A stretch of DNA of 64,000 nt from Shewanella sp. SG41-4 (GTDB lineage Bacteria; Pseudomonadota; Gammaproteobacteria; Enterobacterales; Shewanellaceae). Shown here in pieces: positions 56,400-64,000 of the stretch. Each line of letters begins with the position of its first letter. Positions within the stretch are counted from its first letter, which is position 1. The position numbers were made by a program, and so were the translations under genes. A model generated the notes under the pieces. It ran no database searches. It was given only the letters and a program-made list of their open reading frames with translations, and was not told the DNA's origin. The stretch covers positions 1 to 64,000 of the forward strand of contig NZ_JACJFI010000002.1 of the NCBI RefSeq assembly GCF_014164505.1, read 5' to 3'.

Positions 56400-57578
56400 T
56401 TATTTTTTATCTTTAAGAAACTCAATCATTATTCTGTTCACTTCGTCAGGCTTTTCTTGCTGAACCCAATGGCCTGCTCCATCAACAAAATGAATCTCCA
56501 ATTGGGTAATATTCGCTTTCATTGCTTCAAAATTGCCATAGCTTTGATAAGGTCCCCAATCTTTAGCTCCAGCAATAAATGCCACAGGAACATCAATACC
56601 TTTACCACTAAAGGTTTTTATTGCATGGAAAAATTTTGGGTTGGTCGCACACCGATACGAGTTCATCGTTCCTTGAAATTGTGTACGCGTAAATTCTGTC
56701 GAGAACACAGCAAGTTCGTTGTCTGGTAGCCATTCGCAAGCATCTATTTGCGCTTGCGTTGGCATAAATTCCATTACCTGCTGTGGCATCGTTTTGTCTA
56801 AATCCATCACATAATATTTTGGGATTTTTGAAAATTCTTCTAAGGTTTTCGCTTGCAATGGATGTGGATTATTTTCTGTCCAGTCACCACTTTTGGCGTG
56901 ATTGTATGCACGCATAAAGTCGTGAACACCTTGTGGTGCATTCATGATTTCTTCGTTGGCGTAGTCAGTAGCAAAATACATTTGATAATGTTTACGTGGC
57001 GGGTTAAGTGAGCCTAGTTGCGCCTCCATACTTTGCGTTAACGTTGGGTCATAACTTGTCGCATCTTTAGGTAAGTTAGCCGTGTTAAAAGGAAACTGTG
57101 GTGTTCCGGGCCAAGGTGTACTCATAATAATCAAAGATTTAAACATGTCAGGACGAATAAAACTGCATAAGGCAGCGGCTGGTGAGCCAAAATCGTGTCC
57201 TGCAACGGCTGCTACCGATTTATAGCCTAGCGCATACACCAAACCAATCATGTCTTGTACATTGTTATATAAACTGAATGGCTCAAGATTGCAGTCAAAG
57301 CCAGCTTCCCAACCTGTTGTTCTGCCACTGCCACGCATGTCAGGCGCAATAACATGAAAGCCTTGTTCCGCTAAAGGTACAAGTTGTTTTCTCCAACTAT
57401 ATGCCAACTCAGGATGTCCATGTAGTAGTATTACTAGCGGTCTATTTTCGTCCTCAAATCCAGCTTCCAGAATGTGAACATTTAAACCGTTATTGTTATC
57501 AACAAAACGCGATCTGATCGCTGGGTCAAGTGTGTTGGTGCCGTATGCATTTTTATTGTTATTTTCAGCGTTGCTCAT
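56400..57578 (-). CDS. Alpha/beta hydrolase, epoxide hydrolase-like
   Basis: A 392-residue alpha/beta hydrolase. LVILLHGHPELAYSW gives the oxyanion HGxP, the nucleophile is D129 in VAGHDFGSPAAAL, and the catalytic His lies in VDGAGHWVQQEKP. An Asp nucleophile points to an epoxide hydrolase or haloalkane dehalogenase rather than an esterase. Hydrolysing an epoxy acid would give a hydroxyacid for the oxidase downstream. This is inference from order. The ATG at 57578 follows AGGTGAATA. It is the first gene of the three. Confidence 0.85.
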   Translation of the reverse strand: MSNAENNNKNAYGTNTLDPAIRSRFVDNNNGLNVHILEAGFEDENRPLVILLHGHPELAYSWRKQLVPLAEQGFHVIAPDMRGSGRTTGWEAGFDCNLEPFSLYNNVQDMIGLVYALGYKSVAAVAGHDFGSPAAALCSFIRPDMFKSLIIMSTPWPGTPQFPFNTANLPKDATSYDPTLTQSMEAQLGSLNPPRKHYQMYFATDYANEEIMNAPQGVHDFMRAYNHAKSGDWTENNPHPLQAKTLEEFSKIPKYYVMDLDKTMPQQVMEFMPTQAQIDACEWLPDNELAVFSTEFTRTQFQGTMNSYRCATNPKFFHAIKTFSGKGIDVPVAFIAGAKDWGPYQSYGNFEAMKANITQLEIHFVDGAGHWVQQEKPDEVNRIMIEFLKDKK

Positions 57579-57999
57579 TATTCACCTCATATTTACTTTT
57601 TATTATTGAGAATGTTCAGGAGTTACTATTATGACTACCCCTAGTTGCAAACTAATATATGAACAATTGCGACTTGAAGTTTGTCATGTAACCGACAATT
57701 GCACACAATAACCGCCGATGATGGTCGCTAATTTGCTGATCATATGGCTATGGCTAACGCGCAGGACAGTGCACTTACCTTGTTCACCCTTACAGATTTG
57801 GAGGGCAAGGCGGTAATAAGAAGATAATGACAGGTGGTGGTATGGTTAAACTATGGCTTGCGGCCATATCTTAAATACACTTTGGCCCAAAAACGAGTTA
57901 ACAGTCCAAAACTTTACAGGCTGTAAATGCCATTGCTATCACGCCATATCATCTAAACAATTCTCCGCTAAAAAATCTTATCGTTAGACACAGATAAAG
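57579..57999. other. Gene-free stretch with repeat-mosaic fragments
   Basis: This holds a TATGGCTTGCGGCCATA variant (about 57861-57877), the short palindrome seen in the hairpin mosaic, and a CCCAAAAACGAGTTAAC word also seen near 7760 and 9030. No frame is credible. It appears to be a decayed trace of the mosaic. Confidence 0.45.
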
Positions 58000-58239
58000 T
58001 TCAGGATTTAAACAAAAGTTTGTTATACTCCGCGGCCGCTTATCGATGGCACTCAATTGGGTGTATCATTCAAGCTTAACGTTTTTCAACTATCTTAAGA
58101 CGTTAATCAACCCAGTTAAGCATGAGATCTGCCATTAGTAATGGCTATCGGCCCAAATATTCTAGATTGACCTTGTGGAGCTAACTTAGCTTGCTACAAC
58201 TAAATCGCTTTGTTTTGATGTACATACAGGAACCGCACC
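58000..58239 (+). promoter_or_regulatory. Extended -10 promoter and long leader of DEAD-box gene
   Basis: TGTTATACT (58021-58029) is an extended -10 element with TTCAGG (58000-58005) as a poor -35. The start codon is at 58240, so the untranslated leader is about 200 bases. Such leaders are usual for cold-induced RNA helicase genes. AGGA is the ribosome site. Confidence 0.55.
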
Positions 58240-59541
58240 ATGAAATTCGAATCTTTTAGCTTCGCCCCAGAAATATTACGCGCGATCGCTGAGTGCGGTT
58301 ATCAATCTATGACGCCAATTCAACAACAAGCGATCCCAGCGATCCGTCGTGGTGAAGATGTCCTAGCAAGCGCTCAAACCGGTACCGGCAAAACAGCCGC
58401 ATTTGCACTGCCTATATTACAAAGAATGTGTGATAACCCAAAAGAGACGATGCCGTCTAACACTCGCACCTTAATTCTGACTCCAACTCGTGAGCTTGCA
58501 GCACAGGTTGCAGACAATATTAGCGCTTACAGTAAGTACCTTAATTTAACGGTATTAACCATTTATGGTGGCGTTAAAATAGAAACCCAATCACAAAAAC
58601 TTAAACGCGGTGCTGATGTTATTGTTGCAACACCAGGTCGTTTACTTGAACACATTGTGGCGTGTAACTTAAGTTTGTCGAATGTTGAGTTTTTAGTACT
58701 CGATGAAGCCGACCGTATGCTGGATATGGGCTTTAGTGCTGACATTAAAAAGATTCTCCAAGCAGTAAACAAAAAGCGTCAAAACATGTTGTTCTCTGCG
58801 ACCTTCTCTTCTGAGGTTAAAAAGCTGGCGAATGACATGCTTGAAAAGCCTAAAGTGATTACTGCTGATAAACAAAACACCACTGCCGACACCGTTAGTC
58901 AGGTGGTATACCCAGTAGAGCAGCGCCGTAAGCGTGAATTAATATCTGAACTTATTGGTACCAAAAACTGGCAACAAGTGTTGGTGTTCACCGCGACTCG
59001 TGACGCTGCAGACAAATTGGTTAAAGAGCTTAACTTAGATGGTATTCCATCGGGCGTGGTTCATGGCGAGAAAGCCCAAGGCAGCCGACGTCGTGCTTTA
59101 CGTGAATTTGTTGAAGGTAAAATTCGCGTGTTAGTGGCTACCGAAGTCGCCGCTCGTGGTCTTGATATTAAAAATCTTGAATACGTTGTTAACTATGATT
59201 TACCGTTTTTAGCCGAAGATTACGTGCACCGTATTGGCCGTACTGGTCGTGCAGGTAAAACCGGTGTGGCAATTTCGTTTGTGAGCCGCGAAGAAGAACG
59301 CACCCTAGCAGATATTGAAAAGCTAATCGGTCAGCCAATTCGCCGAGTGACAGTACCAGGTTATGAAGTCGGTAGCCGTGAAGTACTGCTTAAGCAAATT
59401 GAAAAGCGTCGTAGTTTTGCTAAAAAACAACAACGTGGTGATAACGCTGGCGCCCAGATGATTGCTGAGAAAAACATGGACGGACGTCGTGTTAAAGTAG
59501 GTAAAGTTAGCAGCACTGTTAAATACAAAAAGATTAAATAA
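58240..59541 (+). CDS. rhlE: DEAD-box RNA helicase, RhlE-like
   Basis: A 433-residue ATP-dependent RNA helicase. All motifs are visible: Q motif GYQSMTPIQQQAIPAI, I ASAQTGTGKT, Ia PTRELAAQV, Ib TPGRLLE, II VLDEADRML, III SATF, V ATEVAARGLDI, VI HRIGRTGRAG. The short basic C-terminal tail (VLLKQIEKRRSFAKKQQRG, then a K-rich end) fits RhlE-type helicases. It likely unwinds structured mRNA or rRNA precursors. Its long leader fits autoregulation. Ends with a terminator. Confidence 0.93.
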   Translation: MKFESFSFAPEILRAIAECGYQSMTPIQQQAIPAIRRGEDVLASAQTGTGKTAAFALPILQRMCDNPKETMPSNTRTLILTPTRELAAQVADNISAYSKYLNLTVLTIYGGVKIETQSQKLKRGADVIVATPGRLLEHIVACNLSLSNVEFLVLDEADRMLDMGFSADIKKILQAVNKKRQNMLFSATFSSEVKKLANDMLEKPKVITADKQNTTADTVSQVVYPVEQRRKRELISELIGTKNWQQVLVFTATRDAADKLVKELNLDGIPSGVVHGEKAQGSRRRALREFVEGKIRVLVATEVAARGLDIKNLEYVVNYDLPFLAEDYVHRIGRTGRAGKTGVAISFVSREEERTLADIEKLIGQPIRRVTVPGYEVGSREVLLKQIEKRRSFAKKQQRGDNAGAQMIAEKNMDGRRVKVGKVSSTVKYKKIK

Positions 59542-59570
59542 CCCCGTTAGAAACAATAAACGGTAATTGA

Positions 59571-59595
59571 AAAAGGCGCTTAGGCGCCTTTTTTG
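59571..59595 (+). terminator. Intrinsic terminator after DEAD-box gene
   Basis: AAGGCGC pairs with GCGCCTT around a short loop (59573-59590), followed by a T-run. Confidence 0.9.
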
Positions 59596-59697
59596 CGTTT
59601 AAATGAAACTAATTCTACCAACAGCGGGTCTATTTTACCGATTGCATGCTTTACTGTGAAAAGTGCATATCAGGATATAACAACACAAGGACATACC

Positions 59698-60333
59698 ATG
59701 TTAAAAACTCTACTTATTGCCAGCGCACTTACGTTAACCAGCTTAGCCAGTGTGGCTAAACCTATTGCCAGTGACGAGAACAATGTCATGCCACTGCTCA
59801 ATGGCCACCAAATCCCAGCCATTACGTTGCAAGATGTGGATGGTAAAGCGGTTGAACTCAGTAAGCTTGTGGCCCAAAAGCCGACTATATTCTTCTTTTA
59901 CCGTGGCGGTTGGTGTCCATTTTGTAATTCGCAAATGGGTCAGTTAAAAGCAATTGAACCGAAACTGATTGAGATGGGGTTTCAATTAGTAGGAATATCA
60001 CCTGATACTCCAGAAAAAATGCGTGCGTCGATGAATAAGCAAGAACTCGATTATTTATTACTGTCAGACACCTCAATGGCAGCATCGCAAGCATTTGGTT
60101 TAGCCTATTACACCAGTGCAGATATCACTAAAAAATATACCGCCAGTTTAGCGGTAACCAATGAACTGTTTACCACCCCAGCGGGTGAAAAACGTTTAGT
60201 GTTACCCGTGCCAGCAGTCTATTTGGCAGATAAAAGCGGCCTAATTCACTTTCAATATGTGAATCCAAACTACAAGGTTCGCCCTGCCCCAGAGTTAATT
60301 TTAACCGCGGCTGAGTTACTCGTTAAACCTTAG
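59698..60333 (+). CDS. Secreted peroxiredoxin-like thioredoxin-fold protein
   Basis: A 211-residue protein with a Sec signal peptide (MLKTLLIASALTLTSLASVA) and an AhpC/TSA-like domain: IPAITLQDVDGKAVELSK, FFFYRGGWCPFCNSQMGQL with CPFC at 73-76, then LVGISPDTPEKM. It resembles periplasmic peroxiredoxin-like proteins. The two-cysteine motif indicates redox activity; the substrate is unknown. The ATG at 59698 fits the signal peptide; an upstream frame has no ribosome site. A terminator follows. Confidence 0.85.
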   Translation: MLKTLLIASALTLTSLASVAKPIASDENNVMPLLNGHQIPAITLQDVDGKAVELSKLVAQKPTIFFFYRGGWCPFCNSQMGQLKAIEPKLIEMGFQLVGISPDTPEKMRASMNKQELDYLLLSDTSMAASQAFGLAYYTSADITKKYTASLAVTNELFTTPAGEKRLVLPVPAVYLADKSGLIHFQYVNPNYKVRPAPELILTAAELLVKP

Positions 60334-60358
60334 TTAACGCCAAATTCAAATAGAATCT

Positions 60359-60391
60359 AGCCAACATTAATCCAATAATGTTGGCTTTTTT
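60359..60391 (+). terminator. Intrinsic terminator after peroxiredoxin-like gene
   Basis: CCAACATTA (60361-60369) pairs perfectly with TAATGTTGG (60376-60384), then CTTTTTT. Confidence 0.92.
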
Positions 60392-60657
60392 AACTTACTC
60401 TTTTGAGTCAGCACCCTCTAATTCAACACTATAGTGTTATGACACTTACCCACTCACACTTGGTTTTTCAACAACTACACTTCTACACACCGATACATCT
60501 AGACTTATCGTAATTAAATACAATCTTTCATCACAAAAAATCTCGAAATACAGGCGTTTTTAGCCAATTAGTGCATTTTATATTGGATTTTTAATACCTC
60601 ACCTCGTTACACTGTTCGGTATATAAGAATATCCCTACACAGAGGCTGTAAATTACC

Positions 60658-61848
60658 ATGTCTATTCCTACTATATTTGGCACAGCAAACACTTCTGGCA
60701 CCATTAAGGCGATGCTATTGGGTTGCGGTGAACTCGGCAAAGAAGTGGCCATTGAGCTACAACGTTACGGAATTGAAGTCATCGGGGTTGATCGTTACCC
60801 CAATGCCCCTGCAATGCAAATTGCTCATCGTTTTCATGTGATTAACATGCTGGATGCAAAGGCATTAAAAGCGGTTATCGAGCTTGAACAGCCAGATTTA
60901 GTGATCCCAGAGATTGAAGCTATTGCCACCCAAACGTTAGTGGAACTAGAACAGCAAGGTTTACATGTGGTGCCAACAGCTAACGCAGCCAAACTCACTA
61001 TGGACCGTGAGGGCATACGCCGACTTGCGGCAGAGACCTTAGCGATACCAACATCAAAGTACTTTTTCTGTGACACCCTAGCGGAATTTGAACAGGCGGT
61101 TACCGACATTGGTATTCCATGTGTGGTTAAGCCTGTGATGAGTTCGTCTGGTAAAGGCCAGAGTGTTATTAAGTCAGCACAAACCATTCAGCAAGCATGG
61201 GCTTTCGCCCAAGAAGGTGGCCGAGCTGGCCAAGGCCGAGTGATTGTTGAAGCCTTTATTCCGTTTGATTACGAAATTACCTTACTGACGATTAGCGCCA
61301 TAAATGGCATTCACTTTTGCGACCCAATTGGCCATAGACAAGAAGATGGCGATTATCGTGAATCATGGCAACCGCAGGCGATGTCGGCGGAGATATTACA
61401 CAAGGCACAAGCCATAAGCCAACGAGTTGTTGAGGCATTAGGTGGGTATGGACTCTTTGGTGTTGAGCTATTTATTCGTGGTGATGAAGTGTATTTTTCT
61501 GAAGTGTCGCCAAGGCCACACGATACAGGTTTAGTGACTTTAATCAGCCAGGATTTATCTGAATTTGCCTTGCATGTTCGTGCAATTTTAGGCTTACCGA
61601 TAAGCAATATTGTGCAGCATGGTCCCAGTGCTTCTGCCGTGATCCTTGCTGAAGGCACATCCACCAATATCCGTTACCAAGGTATGGCGGCAGCCTTAGC
61701 GCCCACCGATACCCAATTACGCTTATTTGGTAAACCAGACATTGATGGCCGCCGGCGCTTAGGTGTAGCGCTAGCCCGCGATAACTCGGTAGAACAAGCG
61801 GTCGAAAAAGCGAAAACCGTTGCCAGTCATATCAAGGTACTATTTTAA
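60658..61848 (+). CDS. purT: Formate-dependent GAR transformylase
   Basis: A 396-residue ATP-grasp enzyme that makes formyl-GAR from GAR, formate and ATP in purine synthesis. The N-terminal preATP-grasp fold opens [20 protein letters not shown] and continues [18 protein letters not shown]. The ATP-grasp core has [30 protein letters not shown], and [16 protein letters not shown]. The C-terminal [20 protein letters not shown] is diagnostic. The ATG at 60658 follows AGAGG. No clear PurR box is seen upstream. Confidence 0.95.
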   Translation: MSIPTIFGTANTSGTIKAMLLGCGELGKEVAIELQRYGIEVIGVDRYPNAPAMQIAHRFHVINMLDAKALKAVIELEQPDLVIPEIEAIATQTLVELEQQGLHVVPTANAAKLTMDREGIRRLAAETLAIPTSKYFFCDTLAEFEQAVTDIGIPCVVKPVMSSSGKGQSVIKSAQTIQQAWAFAQEGGRAGQGRVIVEAFIPFDYEITLLTISAINGIHFCDPIGHRQEDGDYRESWQPQAMSAEILHKAQAISQRVVEALGGYGLFGVELFIRGDEVYFSEVSPRPHDTGLVTLISQDLSEFALHVRAILGLPISNIVQHGPSASAVILAEGTSTNIRYQGMAAALAPTDTQLRLFGKPDIDGRRRLGVALARDNSVEQAVEKAKTVASHIKVLF

Positions 61849-61886
61849 CGTCACTGGATATTATTTTAACGTCTAACTTAATGATG

Positions 61887-61922
61887 AACTAAGCCGTGGA
61901 ATATCTGCGGCTTAGTTTTTTG
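61887..61922 (+). terminator. Intrinsic terminator after purT
   Basis: AACTAAGCCG (61887-61896) pairs with CGGCTTAGTT (61908-61917), then a T-run. The stem overlaps the end of the decayed gene on the other strand. Confidence 0.9.
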
Positions 61923-62393
61923 CTTTAGGCATTGGTTTAGGTAGAGGTTTATCCGCTAAATGAAAGTGCACTAACATCAATAATCGAAACAGCGCCTTAA
62001 GCTTACGATCTTACTCAACTTTACCCGCGTTAATCAATTTGCACAGCACAGCTATTTTCATGTATAGATTGCTAACTAACACATCGCTTTGATGGCCTAA
62101 GTATTTATCAAACTCTTTATAGCCATCAATAGTGCGCGGCGCTAACTTAGCCTGACGAATATTTAATCCCGACAACATCGCTTTATCAAACGCTTGAGTT
62201 TCTAGCCCCTTGATAATGTCGGCAGCACTGAATTTTGCACCAAGCCATCCACAATAAAATAAATATTCGATTCAATTTCAAATTGCAGTGCATGAGTGTC
62301 ATAACGCACGTTATCAGATCTTGTACGTTCTTTATCGACAAAATCAAACAAGATTTTCCAGAATGACATTTGCAGATCCAGTTCAGGGCTCAA
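61912..62393 (-). pseudogene. Decayed gene of unknown family: frameshift plus in-frame stop
   Basis: On the minus strand, residues SPELDLQMSFWKILFDF and DTHALQFEIES run in one frame to about 62270. The sense continues in a second frame with EYLFYCGWLGAKFSAAD, IIKGLETQAFDKAMLSG, PRTIDGYKEFDKYLGHQ and VLVSNLYMKIAVLCKLI. A TAA at 62011-62013 then interrupts that frame, and 32 more sense codons (DRKLKALFRLLMLVHFHLAD...) follow to a stop at 61912. An in-frame TAG just upstream of the first codon suggests the 5' end is missing too. Not recognised as a named family. Confidence 0.7.
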
Positions 62394-62451
62394 TGCTGAA
62401 CACTAAATTTTTACACTCAACACATTCAAAGTGAGTGATGAGTGTTCGTTT

Positions 62452-63405
62452 TTAGCCGTTAATTCGATTCAACATTTTACCTTGTTGAAACTGGCGTACA
62501 TTTTCAACCGCAATATTGAGAAGTTTTTGCCTAGCTTGTAATGTCGCCCATGCAATATGCGGCGTAATAGTAATGTTGGCAGCACTAAGTAGTGGGTTAT
62601 TGCTACTGGGTGGCTCTGTCGATAACACATCAACCGCCGCAAAGCCGTTACCATTATTTAACCACTGCGCTAAATCGGTTTCATTAATCAAGTCGCCACG
62701 GGCGGTATTCACTAATAAACAACTGGGCTTAAGTAAGCGTAAACTGTCGTTATTGATCATGTATTTGGTTGCGGCACTTAACGGACAATGCAGCGAAATA
62801 ATATCGGCTTGTTGAAGCAAAGCGTCGCGTTCACACCACTGAATAGCATCAGGTAAATTGATTTTAGGTTTAGCACTGGTAATCAACACTTTCATACCAA
62901 ACGCGGTCCCTAAATGAGCAACCTGTTGGCCAATATCACCATAACCTACCACACCTAGAGTGAGGCCTTTTAATGAGGTTAATGGCGATAAGGTAAAACA
63001 AAAATCTCGTTGCGTGACCCACTGACCTTGTTTTACGGCTTGGTCATGTAAGGCAACTTGCTGTTTATGATGTAAAATATGGGCAAACACCATTTGTGCT
63101 ACAGCATCAGGGCCATAAGCTGGAATGTTGGTTACAACAATTCCTTGCGCTGTTGCGGCATCAACATCGACCACATTAGTTCCGGTGGCAAGAACACCAA
63201 TATAGCTTAATGCGGGCAGTTGCTTTAAGGTCGCGGCACTCAATAGCGTTTTATTGGTCAGTACGATTTGCGCGCCTTGGCATCGACTGACGATTTGGTC
63301 AAGTGTGGTATGGTCGTAAATATCGCACTGGCCTAACGCCTCAAGCGCTTGCCAACTCAAATCACCAGGATTAAGTGTAAAACCATCTAATACCACTATT
63401 TTCAT
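62452..63405 (-). CDS. D-2-hydroxyacid dehydrogenase, NAD-dependent
   Basis: A 317-residue enzyme with the NAD Rossmann motif LTLGVVGYGDIGQQVAHLG (about 146-164), the substrate arginine in LVNTARGDLINETDLAQWL, the glutamate in VLSTEPPSSNNPLL and the catalytic His in ITITPHIAWATLQAR. It would reduce hydroxypyruvate or glyoxylate or a related 2-keto acid. This is close to glycerate dehydrogenase (HprA) but specificity is not settled. It ends 58 bases from the decayed gene. The ATG at 63405 has a GGGGCAATAG leader. Confidence 0.88.
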   Translation of the reverse strand: MKIVVLDGFTLNPGDLSWQALEALGQCDIYDHTTLDQIVSRCQGAQIVLTNKTLLSAATLKQLPALSYIGVLATGTNVVDVDAATAQGIVVTNIPAYGPDAVAQMVFAHILHHKQQVALHDQAVKQGQWVTQRDFCFTLSPLTSLKGLTLGVVGYGDIGQQVAHLGTAFGMKVLITSAKPKINLPDAIQWCERDALLQQADIISLHCPLSAATKYMINNDSLRLLKPSCLLVNTARGDLINETDLAQWLNNGNGFAAVDVLSTEPPSSNNPLLSAANITITPHIAWATLQARQKLLNIAVENVRQFQQGKMLNRING

Positions 63406-63452
63406 CTATTGCCCCATTCCATTGTTTACAACAACTACGTTATCGGCTTGCG

Positions 63453-64000
63453 CTAACGCATTCCCCTAGAGGTTTTAATTCGCTCGTAAGCGGCTTGAAT
63501 ATCTTGTGCTTTGGTGTTGGCCAATTCCATCATCTCTTCAGGTAAGCCTTTAGCCACAAGCTTGTCTGGATGATGTTCATTCATCAACTTACGGTAAGTT
63601 CGTTTTACGTCTTGATCGCTAGCGGATTCTTGCACACCTAGTAGCACATAGGCATCTGAAAGCGGCATTTTATTGCCTTGGGGCGACTGATGATGACTAA
63701 ACTCAGCCTGCCAACGCGCCAATAAAGCATCTAGTTGTGCTGCAAGACCAAGCTTAGTAGCAATAACAGACAATATTTGTTTTTCATTGTCGTGTAACTC
63801 ACCATCGGCCAAGGCAGTTTGAATTTGGATTTCTAAGAACATTTGCGCTAACTCGACCCGCCCTTGAGTGGCTTGTCGAAACAGTTCTAACTGCTTTATC
63901 AAATCAAAATCAGCTTGGCGACCTTGACGAAAAGCCGTTTGCGCATCGACACGTGACTGCCCAGACAACTTCATTTGATCCATTAACATGGTGGCAATAC
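63453..64000 (-). CDS. djlA: DjlA co-chaperone, C-terminal part (5' end cut by window)
   Basis: The visible frame continues past the window end: IAT before MLMDQMKLSGQSRVDAQTAF matches the inner part of DjlA. A TerB-like helical domain (LAQMFLEIQIQTALADGELH, then NEKQILSVIATKLGL) is followed by a C-terminal J domain (YVLLGVQESASDQDVKRTYR, KLMNEHHPDKLVAKGLPEEM) with the HPD triad that stimulates DnaK ATPase. The N-terminal membrane anchor is outside the window. The next gene downstream on the same strand is the hydroxyacid dehydrogenase. Confidence 0.9.
   Translation of the reverse strand, partial: IATMLMDQMKLSGQSRVDAQTAFRQGRQADFDLIKQLELFRQATQGRVELAQMFLEIQIQTALADGELHDNEKQILSVIATKLGLAAQLDALLARWQAEFSHHQSPQGNKMPLSDAYVLLGVQESASDQDVKRTYRKLMNEHHPDKLVAKGLPEEMMELANTKAQDIQAAYERIKTSRGMR

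Noticed and set aside
60392-60657. PurR box before purT
   Set aside because: A CAGGCGTTTTTAGC word near 60551 was tested but does not match the ACGCAAACGTTTNCGT pattern well.

Overview
The window looks like a chromosomal segment of a marine gammaproteobacterium of the Shewanella/Alteromonadales type. This rests on gene content rather than on a marker gene: a gamma-glutamyl-putrescine pathway, a TorF-type porin, a DUF3634 protein, pentahaem NrfA with NnrS, a DUF2878/chalcone-isomerase-like/DUF3833 lipid cluster, a moderate AT bias and Shine-Dalgarno-led short operons. No rRNA, tRNA, CRISPR array, prophage or recognisable transposase gene was found.

Region 1 (1-17.7 kb) is a polyamine and beta-alanine catabolic locus. 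It holds a polyamine-binding protein (cut by the window edge), a pyruvate-type class III aminotransferase, puuA, puuD, puuR, puuB, puuC, an omega-amino acid aminotransferase, an mmsA-like semialdehyde dehydrogenase and a small cupin. Together they would import putrescine, glutamylate and oxidise it to GABA, and send omega-amino acids to semialdehydes and acyl-CoA. The locus is split between puuB and puuC by about 5 kb carrying a mosaic of hairpin-rich dispersed repeats (copies near 7.3, 9.1, 10.4, 10.7 and again 37.4 kb) with small envelope genes, sseA and a VanZ-like gene.

Region 2 (17.8-33.3 kb) holds a porin and a tight eight-gene minus-strand operon (NTF2-like, SDR, FAD oxidoreductase, DUF1365, Cfa-like methyltransferase, DUF2878, chalcone-isomerase-like, DUF3833), probably for modifying membrane fatty acids. 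It continues with nrfA and nnrS (nitrite/NO metabolism), a phrB-ybgA pair and a DUF368 polyprenyl-phosphate transporter.

Region 3 (33.3-45.3 kb) holds a thioesterase-fold protein, an SPFH protein, DUF418 and DUF1294 membrane proteins, a membrane-anchored FKBP, two divergent M24 peptidases separated by two palindromes, an FtsH-family protease with a divergent N-terminus, and an NCS2 purine permease behind a leader with a three-way-junction fold.

Region 4 (45.5-53.2 kb) is a complete N-type (Na+-motif) F-ATPase operon in the order atpD-C-Q-R-B-E-F-A-G, with no separate delta gene. Its c subunit has the full sodium-ligand set. Several cistron boundaries in the operon carry short tandem repeats that spill into coding sequence.

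Region 5 (53.3-64 kb) has a Crp-family regulator convergent with a three-gene catabolic set (DHDPS-like lyase, FMN alpha-hydroxyacid oxidase, epoxide-hydrolase-like protein). After it come a DEAD-box helicase with a roughly 200-nt leader, a periplasmic thioredoxin-fold protein, purT, a decayed pseudogene, a D-2-hydroxyacid dehydrogenase and the C-terminal part of djlA.
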